Source: Sepioteuthis lessoniana (lineage: Eukaryota > Mollusca > Cephalopoda > Myopsida > Loliginidae). From it: a DNA stretch of 64,000 nucleotides. The position numbers were made by a program, and so were the translations under genes. The stretch spans positions 79,426,581 through 79,490,580 of the forward strand of contig OY757912.1 in assembly GCA_963585895.1 (NCBI GenBank), written 5' to 3'. Shown one piece after another: positions 1 to 12,880 of the stretch. The notes beneath the pieces were generated by a model. That model worked only from the letters and a program-made list of their open reading frames with translations. It did not search any database and was not told where the DNA came from. The stretch's first letter is position 1, and every line of letters starts with the position of its first letter.

Positions 1-74
1 GATGAGATGTATCAAAAGACACACAATTTTTTTCATTTTTTAGTTTTCTTAACATTTTTTAATCTAGGTGAGCT

Positions 75-352
75 AAGGAATTCGTTGCGTAACAGTTAGC
101 GTCGTTGAAAATGAATCTGTAGACCCGAATTCAAATCCGGGACAAGGCTGTTTACATTTCACTTCTTGCTAATACTCTTGAAAAAGCATGAATCTCCAGC
201 CATGAATAAATAGTAGTTCAGACTGGGTTCTATAGCCTAGGTTAGGCAACAAGTCTGGGAGAAGGAAAACACTGAACTCAAATCATTTGTATTTTATTTA
301 AAAATTGATGTTGTGTCACATTCCATTTGTGGCGGAAGGGTTGGGTGAAATT
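75..352 (+). mobile_element. SINE family A copy, diverged
   Basis: A tRNA-like head with a B-box-like element (ttcaaatccgg near 130) is followed by the family A body: 'gctaatactcttgaaaaagc', 'gtctgggagaagg', and a tail ending in 'gaagggttgggt'. The same order of blocks recurs at 531-815, 18856-19144 and 48175-48432. This copy is old, with many substitutions. The boundaries are approximate. Confidence 0.75.
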
Positions 353-530
353 GATATTATTTGGCATTTTACAATATCAAACTCTACAGCATTGAAACCG
401 TGTATCAAAAATATGAAATATTAGCTGTCCAAAAATAAGTGCATGTCTTATATCTATTTATGTAATTTAGTTTTTGTTAGTAGTGTTTCAATGCAGGAGA
501 TAATGAATAATATCAATTAATATTTTGGAG

Positions 531-815
531 TGCGCCCTTGGCGAAACGGTTATCGTCGTAGAAAATAGACTTGGCTACTTCAAATCTTAAAGGAGCTGTT
601 TACATTTCACATTGTGCTAATACCCGTGAGAAAGGTATGAATACGACTGTTCTACTCACCAGCTCTCGGTAAATAGTAAGCCTTGAATGAGCTATTAAAT
701 CATGGTATGGAAACCAGTCTAGGAGAAGGAAAACTTTGAATTCAAACTAGCATTACTCTGCTTAAAAACTGACCTTATGTCGCATTCGACACATGGCCGA
801 AGGGCTGGGTAAATA
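531..815 (+). mobile_element. SINE family A copy, near full length
   Basis: The copy begins 'gcgcccttggcgaaacgg', a tRNA-like A-box region, and continues 'ttatcgtcgtagaaaatag'. It then carries the family body ('gctaatacccgtgagaaagg', 'ccagtctaggagaagg') and the tail 'ggccgaagggctgggtaaat'. Its length and block order match the copy at 18856-19144 that is bounded by target duplications. Confidence 0.8.
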
Positions 816-1508
816 AGTACATGAGCTGTCAGCCTTTTTTATATATTAGGCAACAAAACAAAACAACAAAGAAAAGTTCAAATCTTTGAAAATTAAATTT
901 AAGTTATCAATGTCAAATTCGCGAATAATGAAAATCGCGAAATTTAAACCCACGAAAGTTGAGGTTCGATTGTATATATATATATATATTCATTCATTCA
1001 TCGAGTGCTTTTTTAACAATTTATACATCTGTTTCAGCATTTTTCCATTGGTAGAATTTCCCCATGGCATCAGGCAAGATATCTTATTATCAGTGACTCG
1101 TTTTTCTTTGGTCCTGCCAAAATGTACTCATAATCCTGTGTTCAAATACCCCGTTTCCTGCATCTACCAACTTTCTTCAAAACGAACATCAAAATTCTAA
1201 TTCAAGTACAACTATTAAATTTAATTTTAGAATCCAAACTATATACATTTCTACTGACTAACATCCTTATCTTTCTTAATGAGTGGAGATATCACAATGT
1301 CAATAAGGTTTTCGCGATCAGAAAGTAATCATTTTAAAATAAGTTGTCCAGCTTGAGTTAGTCTTAAGCAAAAATGTAAGGTTAGCTTTTAACAATTTAT
1401 ACAGTGACATTTTAGTTACTCATCTGAATACTGAGCTGACTCATCGTTGCTTAACTGAAGTGATTCATCTGGAATCAATGATTTTAGTGAGACTACACTG
1501 TATGCCGG
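816..1508. other. Unique AT-rich DNA, no gene seen
   Basis: There is a short (TA) run near 974-990. A 104-codon open frame at 886-1200 shows no recognisable domain and reads partly through the TA run. I see no splice-flanked exon or repeat family here. Confidence 0.5.
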
Positions 1509-2897
1509 TGCTTCTAGGGGTAAATGAATCGCGCGAGATGAATAAAAGATGAATGAAATTATTTGCCGAGGAATGAAACTAGCGAGATGAATAAAATATG
1601 AATGAAATTATTTTGCCAAGGAATGAAACTAGCGAGATGAATAAAATATGAATGAAATTATTTTGCCAAGGAATGAAACTAGCGAGATGAATAAAAGATG
1701 AATGAAATTATTTGCCGAGGAATGAAACTAGCGAGATGAATAAAAGATGAATGAAATTATTTGCCGAGGAATGAAACTAGCGAGATGAATAAAATATGAA
1801 TGAAATTATTTACCGATGAATGAAACTAGTGAGATGAATAAAAGATGATTGAAATTATTTGCCGAGGAATGAAACTAGCAAGATTAATAAAAGATGAATG
1901 AAATTATTTGCTGAGGAATAAAACAAGGAAAATGAATAAAAAATGAATGAAATTATTTGCCGAGGAATGAAACTAGCGAGATGAATAATAAAATGAATGA
2001 AATTATTTGCCAGGGAATGAAACAAGCGAGATGAATAAAAGATGAATGAAATTATTTTGCCAAGGAATGAAACTAGCGAGATGAATAAAATATGAATGAA
2101 ATTATTTACCGATGAATGAAACTAGTGAGATGAATAAAAGATGATTGAAATTATTTGCCGAGGAATGAAACTAGCAAGATTAATAAAAGATGAATGAAAT
2201 TATTTGCCGAGGAATAAAACAAGGAAAATGAATAAAAAATGAATGAAATTATTTGCCGAGGAATGAAACTAGCGAGATGAATAATAAAATGAATGAAATT
2301 ATTTGCCAGGGAATGAAACAAGCGAGATGAATAAAAGATGAATGAAATTATTTTGCCAAGGAATGAAACTAGCGAGATGAATAAAACATGAATGAAATTA
2401 TTTACCGATGAATGAAACTAGTGAGATGAATAAAAGATGATTGAAATTATTTGCCGAGGAATGAAACTAGCAAGATTAATAAAAGATGAATGAAATTATT
2501 TGCCGAGGAATAAAACAAGGAAAATGAATAAAAAATGAATGAAATTAATTGCCGAGGAATGAAACTAGCGAGATGAATAATAAAATGAATGAAATTATTT
2601 GCCAGGGAATGAAACAAGCGAGATGAATAAAAGATGAATGAAATTATTTTGCCAAGGAATGAAACTAGCGAGATGAATAAAATATGAATGAAATTATTTA
2701 CCGATGAATGAAACTAGTGAGATGAATAAAAGATGATTGAAATTATTTGCCGAGGAATGAAACTAGCAAGATTAATAAAAGATGAATGAAATTATTTGCT
2801 GAGGAATAAAACAAGGAAAATGAATAAAAAATGAATGAAATTAATTGCCGAGGAATGAAACTAGCGAGATGAATAAAAGATGAATGAAATTATTTGG
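1509..2897. repeat. Satellite: 49-bp monomers in a 296-bp higher-order array
   Basis: The tandem monomer is about 49 bp, built around 'gaatgaaactagcgagatga', 'ataaaagatgaatg' and 'aaattatttgccgag'. Variant monomers recur in fixed order. The variant containing 'taccgatgaatg' starts at 1811, 2107, 2403 and 2699, exactly 296 bp apart, so six monomers form a higher-order unit repeated at least three times. Monomers before about 1790 are more uniform. No ORF runs through it. There are no spacers of the CRISPR type. Confidence 0.95.
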
Positions 2898-3677
2898 CAG
2901 ATAATAAAATATAAACTTTTAGAAGAGACTTTATAGTATAAAATAACTTTTTTATGGACAAGAGAGAAAAGATGGCTATAATCAACACAGAAAAACACAG
3001 TCGTGAGTAAAATTTTATGATAAAGACTAAAGTATGAATGACACTGAAAAAGAAACTTTGATGTGAGCCATAAATAATTTTGCCATTTGAAATGTAGATT
3101 CCGTCAGACGAAAAAAGAATGAGTCTTATTTTCATAACTATTAACATTTAATCATGTTGTTTACGTTTTTAAACTTTAAGATGGTAGTTTGTTTGATATT
3201 TGTAAGATATGCGATATCCATTTGCTATATTTTTACGCAGACCGTGCCAATTTCCAAATTTATAATGAGCTCTCTAATTTAGAAGATAAAATTTTCCAAA
3301 ACTGTTGATCTGGAAACACCAACAAAAATGGAAGATGTTTCCTTGGTTACGTTTTTCCATTCTGTGAGGGTTTTTTTTCGCTTGTTTGGTTTCCTTTATT
3401 TATGTTTTAAATTTCCTTTGGTTTCTTACGGTTAAGAACAAACAATAAAAACGTACCAATACGTTTTCTACGGAGTTGTGACGTAGCTTAAAAGAAAGCA
3501 GTGGGAGCGGTTGCGCCCCATGAATATATTTTGAAAGAGTGGCGTCTTTTCACCAATTTTTAATACTAGTTTTTTCTGCGACAAAAGTCGAATCTAATTT
3601 TTATTAGAATTTTTTTAAAAATTTATTACGTGGCATCAGAAGAACTTTCTAATTGATTGATTGGTTTTAACGTCATG
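2898..3677. other. Unique AT-rich DNA, no gene seen
   Basis: The minus-strand frame at 2890-3147 encodes a hydrophobic 85-residue peptide with no recognisable family and is most likely chance. Poly-T runs occur near 3370. Nothing else is supported. Confidence 0.45.
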
Positions 3678-3890
3678 CAGGGTTAATACCCTTGGGAAAG
3701 TTATAAATCCAACTATACTCCTTCCAGCTGTGGGTAAATAAAATAGTAAGATAGACTGGAATCTTTAATCTTGGTATGGTGACCAGTCTAGGAAAAGGAA
3801 AACTCTGAATTCAAACCTGTTAAACTCCGTTCAAAATTAACCTTGGGTCACATCCTGCCCGTGCAGAAGGGATTAGTAAATACATACATT
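3678..3890 (+). mobile_element. SINE family A, 5'-truncated
   Basis: The copy starts inside the family body at 'ggttaatacccttgggaaag' and continues with 'gtgaccagtctagg', 'gaattcaaacctgttaaactc' and a tail like 'gcagaagggattagtaaat'. The tRNA-like head is missing. The join may reflect truncation at reverse transcription. Confidence 0.75.
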
Positions 3891-3930
3891 ATACATTTAT
3901 GCTTAGATTTTTGTGTCGTTTCTTAAGCTT

Positions 3931-4080
3931 TTTTTTTTTTTTTTTTTTTTTTGCACACCGTTATATGATATAAAATATTCCTATCTCATCATCCAGACCT
4001 GCCAACTGCACTGATTCGTCTCTCTCTCTCTCTCTCTCACACACTAGCACACGCACATACAGGTACACACACACACGCCA
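3931..4080. repeat. Poly-T tract, (TC)n and (CA)n microsatellites
   Basis: A run of about 22 T lies at 3931-3952. A (TC)n run follows at 4019-4038 and a mixed CA-rich run to about 4077. Confidence 0.9.
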
Positions 4081-4262
4081 ACTATCCTTATCGGCCATCG
4101 CTTTTAGTATGTCCTCTTGACGGCATCCAGTGTCCTCGCAGGACTCTTGAATGTATCTGTTGGCTGGTCAGACAACGCTGGTGTTTCTATGTGCAGGAGT
4201 CCATTGGAGAACGTCACTTATGAGTTCGCCTTTGCATCTGATGGTGGGGCTCCTGTTCTGGA
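4075..4262 (-). pseudogene. Non-LTR retrotransposon (LINE) 3' end, decayed
   Basis: On the minus strand the fragment reads pieces typical of the C-terminal end of non-LTR reverse-transcriptase ORFs: 'KGELISDVLQWTPAH', then after a break 'CEDTGCRQED' and 'AMADKDSWR'. Frame breaks and a stop show it is dead. Related tails occur at 23165-23280, 37130-37555 and 60562-60840. Family assignment rests on recognition of this recurrent tail, not on an alignment. Confidence 0.65.
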
Positions 4263-5619
4263 ACGCTGGGATGTCTAAAGTACCCCTTCATTGCTGTTAC
4301 TTCTCGTTCCACTCTGAATCGAGGTGGTAGAACCTGTTTGCAAAAAGATATGCTGGATAAGTAGTTTCATAGATACCCTTTGAGGGGGCGGGTTCATATC
4401 CCTCTGCAAGGGATATAGTTAGAGTATTCTAAGACTCACCATTATTTTAATTATTTTATTCGACCAGCTTCTTTGTATTTTGAACTGTGCACTCGTTCCC
4501 TTGTAATGGGTGAGTGGTCACTGGCCTCTGAGGAACCCAAACAAAGTCAAGGGTCAACTTTGGGTTACTGGCTAGTAGACTTCTAATGTTGCAGAAGCCC
4601 TTGAGTTAAATCGCAAACATCTTCGCAAATGTAACTAAGATGATGACCATGTACACACCAACAACGGCAACTCTTTTCTAAGGTTACCATGTACAACTGT
4701 AATACTTACCAGTACTTCATATAAAATAACACCAGTCAGAAAGAAAACGACGCTTAACCATGCATATATCTAAACAAACCAATAAAGGTTTTTAAATGTA
4801 AAATATTGGGATTTGATAAGGATCTGAATACATATGAAGCTTTAAAAATGACCTTATAATGGGGAGAGTTACTAAAACCCATCACTTGACATTCGTGATT
4901 CAAACCAATTTATTTTATTTTATTTTATTTTATTCTATTTTATTTCAATGTCTGCGCAAATTGTCCATGCGTTTTATAAGCCATCAAATACGGTATCTAC
5001 TTCCTTTAAAACTGTAGGTTCTTTGTGTTTTGATTTTGAATACGAAATATTACCATAAAGAATGAATTCAAAATTATTTCGTACGTGTCTGAACACCTTT
5101 GTTGTGAGTGATTGAGCTCCCCACAACTTTAAAATCTGGCTACGCCCCTGCTATGAAGGTATTCGAATAGTCGAATAAATATAAATGTCTTCATTGTAAC
5201 AGCTGGTGGCGTAGAGCAAAACACCAAAAAACAAAACAAAATTCATCTTTAGTGTGTATCGTGTTAGGCGCATTATTTATCTATGTATTTTTGTGATGTA
5301 TTAAAATGCAAAAATAAATGTGTGCATTCTATTCGTGCGCTGTAAAATACAGTATACGCTTTTCAAATATCTCAAGGGTTATCTCGGTGACCTAGGCGCA
5401 CAATGAGAGAATTTTAAAACCTGTGATGGTGTTTGTGCCTAATCCTCAGCCACCAAACACATTTCACACAAACGCTTTCTGAAAAAGGCATGCACCAGAA
5501 AATTCAAAAACTTATTCAAGCCTGTGTACGACGAGAGAAAATACATGACAGAAACCAAAGCCGGAAACATCGTATATCTAAACGTTTCCAACGAAAAAAG
5601 CCCCCAAAATAACATTGTT
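4263..5619. other. No gene seen; SINE-like scraps and a TTTTA run
   Basis: Short TTTTA repeats occur near 4910-4946. Around 4390-4680 there are degraded pieces that may be SINE-derived ('gggttcatatccctctgc'), but I cannot assign a family. Otherwise the stretch looks unique. Confidence 0.4.
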
Positions 5620-5642
5620 TTGTTGGGGGGGTTGGGGGGGGT
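5620..5642 (+). repeat. G-rich tract
   Basis: Two runs of seven and eight guanines separated by TT lie within 'ttgggggggttgggggggg'. The run could support a G-quadruplex, but only two long G blocks are present, so a four-stranded fold would have to split each run. Confidence 0.7.
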
Positions 5643-5989
5643 AACTCACCTGGTGTTTGCATCAAGAGGATGAGAATTTATTACAACTTAGTTCCAGATA
5701 GCCATCATCCTCTCTCCCCGCCACCACGCAGCCCCTACCACATCAGACCGAGTTTATTGCTCGGCACCTATTGCGTTCTTCAAGGGGAATACCAGTGGAA
5801 CCAAGCAATTTTTCCTTTCGTCCTGCGAAAGTATTTATTCCTGCAAGGTACTCCTACACTGAGCTGATCTTGCGTCACATTTTGACTTCGTGGAGAACCA
5901 AATTGATATCTATATTTTCTCACTCTTAGATGTAGGATACAGGCATTTGGGCTTCTTTTAAGGGGGGGAGACTTCATGACTACATGAGA

Positions 5990-6315
5990 TAATTCTTATT
6001 TTCTTCTCTTCAATACTCCTTCTTTTTTCCTTTTCTTCTTATTTTCTTCTTTTAATTGCTCCTTCTTTTTTCTTTTATCATTCTTTTCTTCTTGTTTTCT
6101 TCTCTTCATTACTCCTTTTTTTTACTTATTATCTTCTTATTTTCTTCTTCTTTTCTTCCTCTCTCCTTTTTTCCATAAAAATTTTCGTACTTTATTTTCT
6201 TCTTATTCTCTTCATCGCCTATTCTCTTCTGATTAATTTTCCTTCTTCTTCTTCTTCTTCTTCTTCTTCTTCTTCTTCTTCTTCTTCTTCTTCTTCTTCT
6301 TCTTCTTCTTCTTCT
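5990..6315. repeat. Polypyrimidine tract ending in (CTT)n
   Basis: A 330-bp stretch is almost all C and T on the plus strand. It ends in a clean (CTT)n run at about 6240-6315. Its complement encodes a poly-arginine frame, which is an artefact of the repeat. Confidence 0.95.
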
Positions 6316-7917
6316 CCAGAGTACAATCACATACAGAAATTTAACACCCAAACAATGACAGAATAGCAATTTACACTGATCTGAAAATGAGGTTTTAACA
6401 TCTTAAGTTCTTTTTTTCTTTTTTCGTTTACTAAATCAAATTCTAGAAACGAATCAAACCAATCTTTTCTGTTATGAGATGTTACAATAGCTTGCTTTTG
6501 ATAAGTCAATACAATTCCCTTGTGGGCATTATACGATACAATTACAAAAAATGGATTGTTATTTAATGTACGTTAACAGTACAACTGAAAATGCATCTTG
6601 GGGTTTCTCAGCCGTCAGTACAGCACTCTATCAGTTAGCCATGTCTAGAAAAGAAACTCATCTGTATTATAAAAATTTATGCCAAATGGATATCGCAGAT
6701 TTTATAGTTAATTACTCATATTGGTTCATTCGGTCTAATCTCCTCGTCTTATTTTTATTTTTATATTTTTTTGTGAGGGCAATAGAGGTTGACGGGTCAT
6801 CACAACATTTCGGTGGCTTTCTTCCTCCGTACTTTTTCAAAAGAAAACAGGGGACAACAGCAACCGAAAAGTTGTGATAAAAAGGACAACTAATAACAAA
6901 AATTAGAGCCTGATAAACTAATATATAATGATAGCAACACCTCTTCTAAAAATTCCAACTTCAACAATTTTATTGACTTCTTTGAAAAAAAGAAAGAAAG
7001 AAAGAAAATAAATGGATGCTAAAATGATAATTTTGTGAAGTTTTATTTCAATCGTTGTTTTTTAACTGACTAAAATTATCTAAAACTGAGAATTGTTGAT
7101 TTAATTCCAGACAAAAAGGCAAAAATAATGTGGGATATCAATTAAAATAGGCAGAATCGAAAATAAATAAGAACAATAAATAAAACTGGGAAAAAAAAGA
7201 TTTTTATAGGTTTTTGTTTTCTTACTCTATATTAATCAAAACCGAATCCTTCAGACGCTACAATTTTTTATTATTAGGCCATTACAATATCTTAACAAGA
7301 GCGTAACAAACTCTCAATCAATAACTAGCGATATCAACATGCAAACATCTTACTTATCTGAAAATTTCGTTACTACGTTACTTGTAGATGATTGATGACA
7401 TTGATCAAAAGGATATCACCAACAAATAAAAAAGATGAGGATGTTAGTAAGGAGGTATTGATAAGTTGCAATAACTATTCGTTTTCAAAATATGAAAACT
7501 TGACAACAGTGGTCGGCATAATACATATAACAGTTACCTTTTTTAAGTAAAAGAATTACAGTCATTATATAGAAAAAGACTAAAGTTGTTTTTTTGAAGA
7601 TTCACCATCCTCTTCCTTTGTTTCCTGCGCTTTTCAGTTGTGTTTTTATTTCTTTCGTTCTGCTTTCTTCCCAGAGTAACTGATTAACAGTTTTCCTTTT
7701 CTTTTTTTTTCTGTTCTGTTCTATTCTCAAAAATGTCGTAAAAATTCTCAACTCTGAACCATTAATTAAGTTAACAAGCATAGTGTTTGATTTTGCAGAG
7801 GATATGTAATGAGAAATAATAATAAATGAGTAGCATGTTACATGAATAAATGGATTATTTAGTGATTCAAAAGGAGTCGCCTGCTGCAAATTACCACTAC
7901 CGAAAAAAGGAATACAT
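6316..7917. other. Unique AT-rich DNA, no gene seen
   Basis: Open frames here (6551-6877 plus, 7602-7889 minus) show no family signature and have ordinary non-coding composition. A GAAA run lies at 6990-7008. No convincing exon boundaries with coding continuity were found. Confidence 0.45.
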
Positions 7918-9317
<1,400 letters not shown>

Positions 9318-10394
9318 GTGTAACATATGAAATATGCAACGCATAAAATGTGTAATGCTCTCAAAACCCCAAACACATATGTGTGGATTCGTGTGGGCGT
9401 CACTAATGATTAATAAACTAGTCAAGCAGACCATTACAGCTAGATAGTGAGTTCGATCCTCACGGCGTGTCTCATGATAGCAAAACCATAACAAGTCCAA
9501 GTCTCACTGGTTACCTCGTATATCCGGTTAATTGCCACTACAAGCTTAATGAATAATTATATGTGTGCACGTGTTTGTGTTTGCGTTCATTAATAAATAT
9601 GAAAGATACAAGTAATTACTTTTTGATAATATGTATTTCGTTCAGAAATAAAATAAGATAGTTTTAATATGATGTAAATAAACTTCGAAATATAAAAGAA
9701 AACTTAACTGATATTGATCACCTCAAAATATACCTGAAAATTTGGTAAGGCTTTCTGAAGTTCTCAGGCCATACAATTTATTCAGAGATTATTTATTAAG
9801 TTTATTAAGGTTTAAATCTTTAAAGATACAAATTTACTTGATCACAAAAATGGCGCATGATTTGAAAAGTGTTTCTTGGAAAAAAAACATATTCATAAAA
9901 ATATCACTATATTGTCTTTTTTTATTCCATTTTTTAATTGTATCTGTAATGAATAACGGACGATGTTATAGCGTTAATGAAACAGTGATTATTTAGGGCG
10001 GAGCTTTTTAAATAAATAGGTTGCTGATCCAGGAGAAGATAACTGTACTTGACTTCACCACAGATTAAAATCTTCTCGTGCCATGTTTGATCTCTTTGAA
10101 ATGAATAAAGATGTCCAGTGACGCAGCAAGAATTTAAAGTTAAAAGGAACAAGAATATGATAAAGATAGCTCTCACATACCAAAAGATTTTGATTTCATT
10201 CATTTTAATTTGATATTTCAAATCTAAAAAAATTAAGGCAGTAGTCAGTTGTTTACAATAAAATTAGCATATTAGATGTTTCAGGTATTTTAAACAACGC
10301 GTCTCATCAAGTCAAAAGTTATTAAAATTTCACATTTCAGTATCATTATGCTTAAAGTAACTATGTATGAAATTTACATATACCTTGGATAAAT
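9318..10394. other. Mostly unique DNA, no gene seen
   Basis: One tRNA T-arm-like hairpin (gtgag ttcgatc ctcac, 9448-9464) is present but no full cloverleaf can be built, so it is probably a SINE scrap. Frames at 9742-9996 and 9934-10221 overlap each other on opposite strands and match nothing I know. Confidence 0.45.
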
Positions 10395-10484
10395 CGTAGG
10401 TCAAACTAGGTTCTTTAGTTTTGCTCAGGTAATCAGTCTATAGCGATGGGGATAACATTATTATTATCCCCATCGCATTAGACT
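10395..10484 (+). repeat. SINE A fragment running into a 21-bp hairpin
   Basis: Positions 10396-10441 resemble the SINE A body ('gtcaaactaggttctttag'). From 10435 an inverted repeat begins: the arm 10435-10455 pairs with 10464-10484 over 21 bp with two mismatches, around an 8-bp AT loop. The arms contain 'gcgatggggataa'. Confidence 0.8.
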
Positions 10485-10499
10485 TCTTTTTTTTTCTTT

Positions 10500-11195
10500 T
10501 TTTTCCCCATGTAACCTAGTTAGCAGTATGTTGTGAGTCATTGTCCCCGTCACCTAGCCGTTAGTTCTCAAGATCTTCCCCATCCCTATTACTTTTGTAC
10601 CTCAACCCGTATCCCAGTCCACCTTTTCTGAAGTTCTTGAACATTCATATGTAAAAAATCATATTACCTACTTCTATCGACCCATACCGCGACCGACCCT
10701 TTATTTCTTTTATCTCTGTAGATTAGGATTCCCGCCCCACCTAGGGTAGGTCCGGCTTGTTTCCGGTTTCTTTCGGTCTGGAAAACAGTCGGCCTCCAAT
10801 TTTATAGACGGGGGGATGGGAGGGAAACCAAATAGGGAATTTTTTCCTTGTTTTCTTTCTTGTATATATATTTTTCGGGGTTTTTTCTCCCATTCCCATC
10901 ATATCATTGTACATAAACCATATTTTGTAAATAAAAATCATATACCACTTTCGAGTTTTAAGTAGGTTTTCTTCATAGAGCAAATGTGGTATTTTGGTAA
11001 CTGCTGCGCGCATGATGAAGGACGAATAGTTATATATTGTACTGCTGAATGGGTCGGCAAATGTGGCTAGCTAGGTTCCCTTAGATTTCTTCGTTAAAAC
11101 ATGACCGCTCCCTTTCCCTCCCCCCAAAACCTTAAGGCCTTGTGCCTTCTTTGTAATATACAAAGAAATAAAATAACATTATTATTATTATTATT
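10500..11195 (+). mobile_element. LINE 3' untranslated end with stem-loop and (ATT)n tail
   Basis: The segment ends 'aaggccttgtgccttctttg', followed by a perfect stem-loop at 11147-11167 (9-bp arms 'ttctttgta' and 'tacaaagaa', 3-nt loop), then 'ataaaataac' and an (ATT)n tail at 11178-11195. A 3' stem-loop followed by a short-repeat tail is the typical layout of non-LTR retrotransposon 3' ends, where it is recognised by the element's reverse transcriptase. The 5' limit is uncertain and no ORF remains. Confidence 0.55.
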
Positions 11196-11746
11196 GGGTT
11201 TTTAGGTTTAGGGTTTAAGTTGGTTTTGTTGGTATTACTTTGGTGGCGTTGGTATTTCGTTGGTAGTTATCCCCTCGCTAAATGTTGATGGAAAATAAAG
11301 GTGGTGGAGAAGAATGAAGACGTCGTTAAGTCTTGAAGGAAGGTTTTAATGGCAGCATGAAGTAAAGGTGTTTACGCTGGTATGCTGCGAGGTCTCGTAG
11401 TAAAGAAAGAAGGTAGGAAGTTGTTAGAGTGTATCGTCTAATTTGTTTGTAACTAGAATCCCTTGGTCAAAAAGAATAGACCCGAGGGATCCATTAACTA
11501 GATGGCTCTCCTCATGATGGCTGATGAGGCTACTACTCTTCGGGAACAGACGAATAGACGTCCGTACCCTTTGAGGATTTCTGACGGAGAGAGAGGTTCG
11601 CAGGCGTTCTTCAATTTTTAGAGCTGCTAGGAAATATGGTTCGGGGTGAATAGGACAAGTCATCCTGATTGGGTGAAAATGTTCGGCGAATCTAACGGTC
11701 AAATTAAATTACGCGCCAAACGAAAATTTCAATTTTCTTTCTGCTA
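11196..11746. other. No gene seen
   Basis: It starts with a degenerate T/G-rich run ('ttaggtttagggtttaag', 11203-11220) and continues as unique sequence. The minus-strand frame at 11424-11702 has no recognisable domain. Confidence 0.4.
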
Positions 11747-12000
11747 CAAGTCTAAGAGAAAGAAAATTCTCAATTCAACCTGTTTCACTGCTAAAAATTT
11801 GACCTTGTGACACATCCTGTCCACGACGGAGAATGCACACTTTGAATTCAAACATGATTTACTTCCTGTATAAATTGACCTTGTATCACGTCCTATCTTC
11901 GACAGACGGATTAGGCAACCAGTCTAAGAGAAGGGACATTTTGAATTCAAACCAGCTTTACTCCGCATCCGTGACAGAAGGGTTGGGTTAATGCATACCT
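11747..12000 (+). mobile_element. SINE family A tails, tandem partial copies
   Basis: Three successive fragments of the SINE A 3' half occur: 'aagtctaagagaaagaaaat' (11747), 'gaattcaaacatgatttac' (11842) and 'ccagtctaagagaagg' (11918), each followed by the 'gaccttgt' and 'gaagggttggg' blocks. They look like duplicated or serially inserted tails. Confidence 0.65.
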
Positions 12001-12225
12001 ATTGAAAAGAAAGATATGTAAGAACTGAATCTCTAAAGGGTCTTTCAGCGTCAGTGAATAGTTTATGACGTCACAATAAGTTTTGTCTCCTCCTAATCCT
12101 CCCAAATGCTTCGAATCATCAACGCACCATTGGTGACGGAACGTATAGTTCAAAACACTAGAATGTTGGCCAAATAATGTAAGGATTCCGTGGCTTTTAC
12201 CTAGTTTTGAACACATAACGTTGAC

Positions 12226-12450
12226 CCTATCGGGAGGTGTGTTTATCATCACGGTTATCGTCGCACGAAATAAAATCGAGAACCCAAGTTCAAATCTTCG
12301 ATGAGTCAGTTTACGTTTCACTTTGCGCTAATGCCCGTGGTAAAGATGAGAATCCATCTGTTCAAGACTGGACTCTTTAACTTTGGTAAAGCAACCAGTC
12401 TAGGAGAAGAAAAACTCTGAATTCAAAACAACTGTCCGTGACGGAAATAC
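12226..12450 (+). mobile_element. SINE family A copy, tail degraded
   Basis: The copy has 'cacggttatcgtcgcacgaa' (head), 'caagttcaaatcttcg' (B-box region), 'gcgctaatgcccgtgg', 'gcaaccagtctaggag' and 'gaattcaaaac', in family A order. After 12425 it breaks up into short duplicated pieces ('catccgtgac', 'ctatctaaaa'). Confidence 0.7.
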
Positions 12451-12534
12451 TTTTGATCCTATCTAAAAACAACATTCCGTAACGGACATACCTTTGATCC
12501 TATCTAAAAATTGGTAGCTATCTCACTGGCAAGG

Positions 12535-12880
12535 AGTGCTTCACATGGTGTAACGATTAGAGAGCGAGGCTAGCTTACCATTACTCGTGTGTTTAAGCCA
12601 TCATAAATCTGGCCTTCTGCCAAATTAAGCCAAGCTAGCAAATGACATATATCACATCGATCAAATCCTAAAAAGGTTATCGAGAATCTCTGACAGGAAA
12701 TAGACATGAAAAGAAATCCTAGAACATGCTGAAGACATGTACCAGGATTGTCAAATTTCATTGTAATGTTATGGAGAACGAGCCAAGCCAGCGGATCATT
12801 GTTAATAAGTTCGAATCTGTCTGGGTGCTCCGTACGGCTGGCCTTATGCTAAACTAAGTAATGTTTCGTAAATAACAGCG
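12535..12880 (+). mobile_element. SINE family E-related copies, degraded
   Basis: A tRNA-like head, 'catggtgtaacgattagag', continues with 'gcgaggctagcttaccatta'. A second partial copy near 12780-12870 has 'gttcgaatctgtctgggtg' and 'ggccttatgctaaac'. Both resemble the 126-135 bp family E elements at 40768-40893 and 61344-61478. Confidence 0.5.

Noticed and set aside
1509-2897. CRISPR-like array
   Set aside because: Units are contiguous with no unique spacers, and the genome is an animal nuclear genome.
6109-6369. Poly-arginine open frame on the minus strand
   Set aside because: It is the reverse of the (CTT)n microsatellite; no gene signal.
6551-6877. 108-codon plus frame with a hydrophobic stretch
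   Set aside because: No family match, no splice or start context, and normal non-coding composition.
9448-9470. tRNA T-arm-like hairpin, possible tRNA gene
   Set aside because: No matching acceptor, D-arm or anticodon arm can be drawn upstream; probably a SINE scrap.
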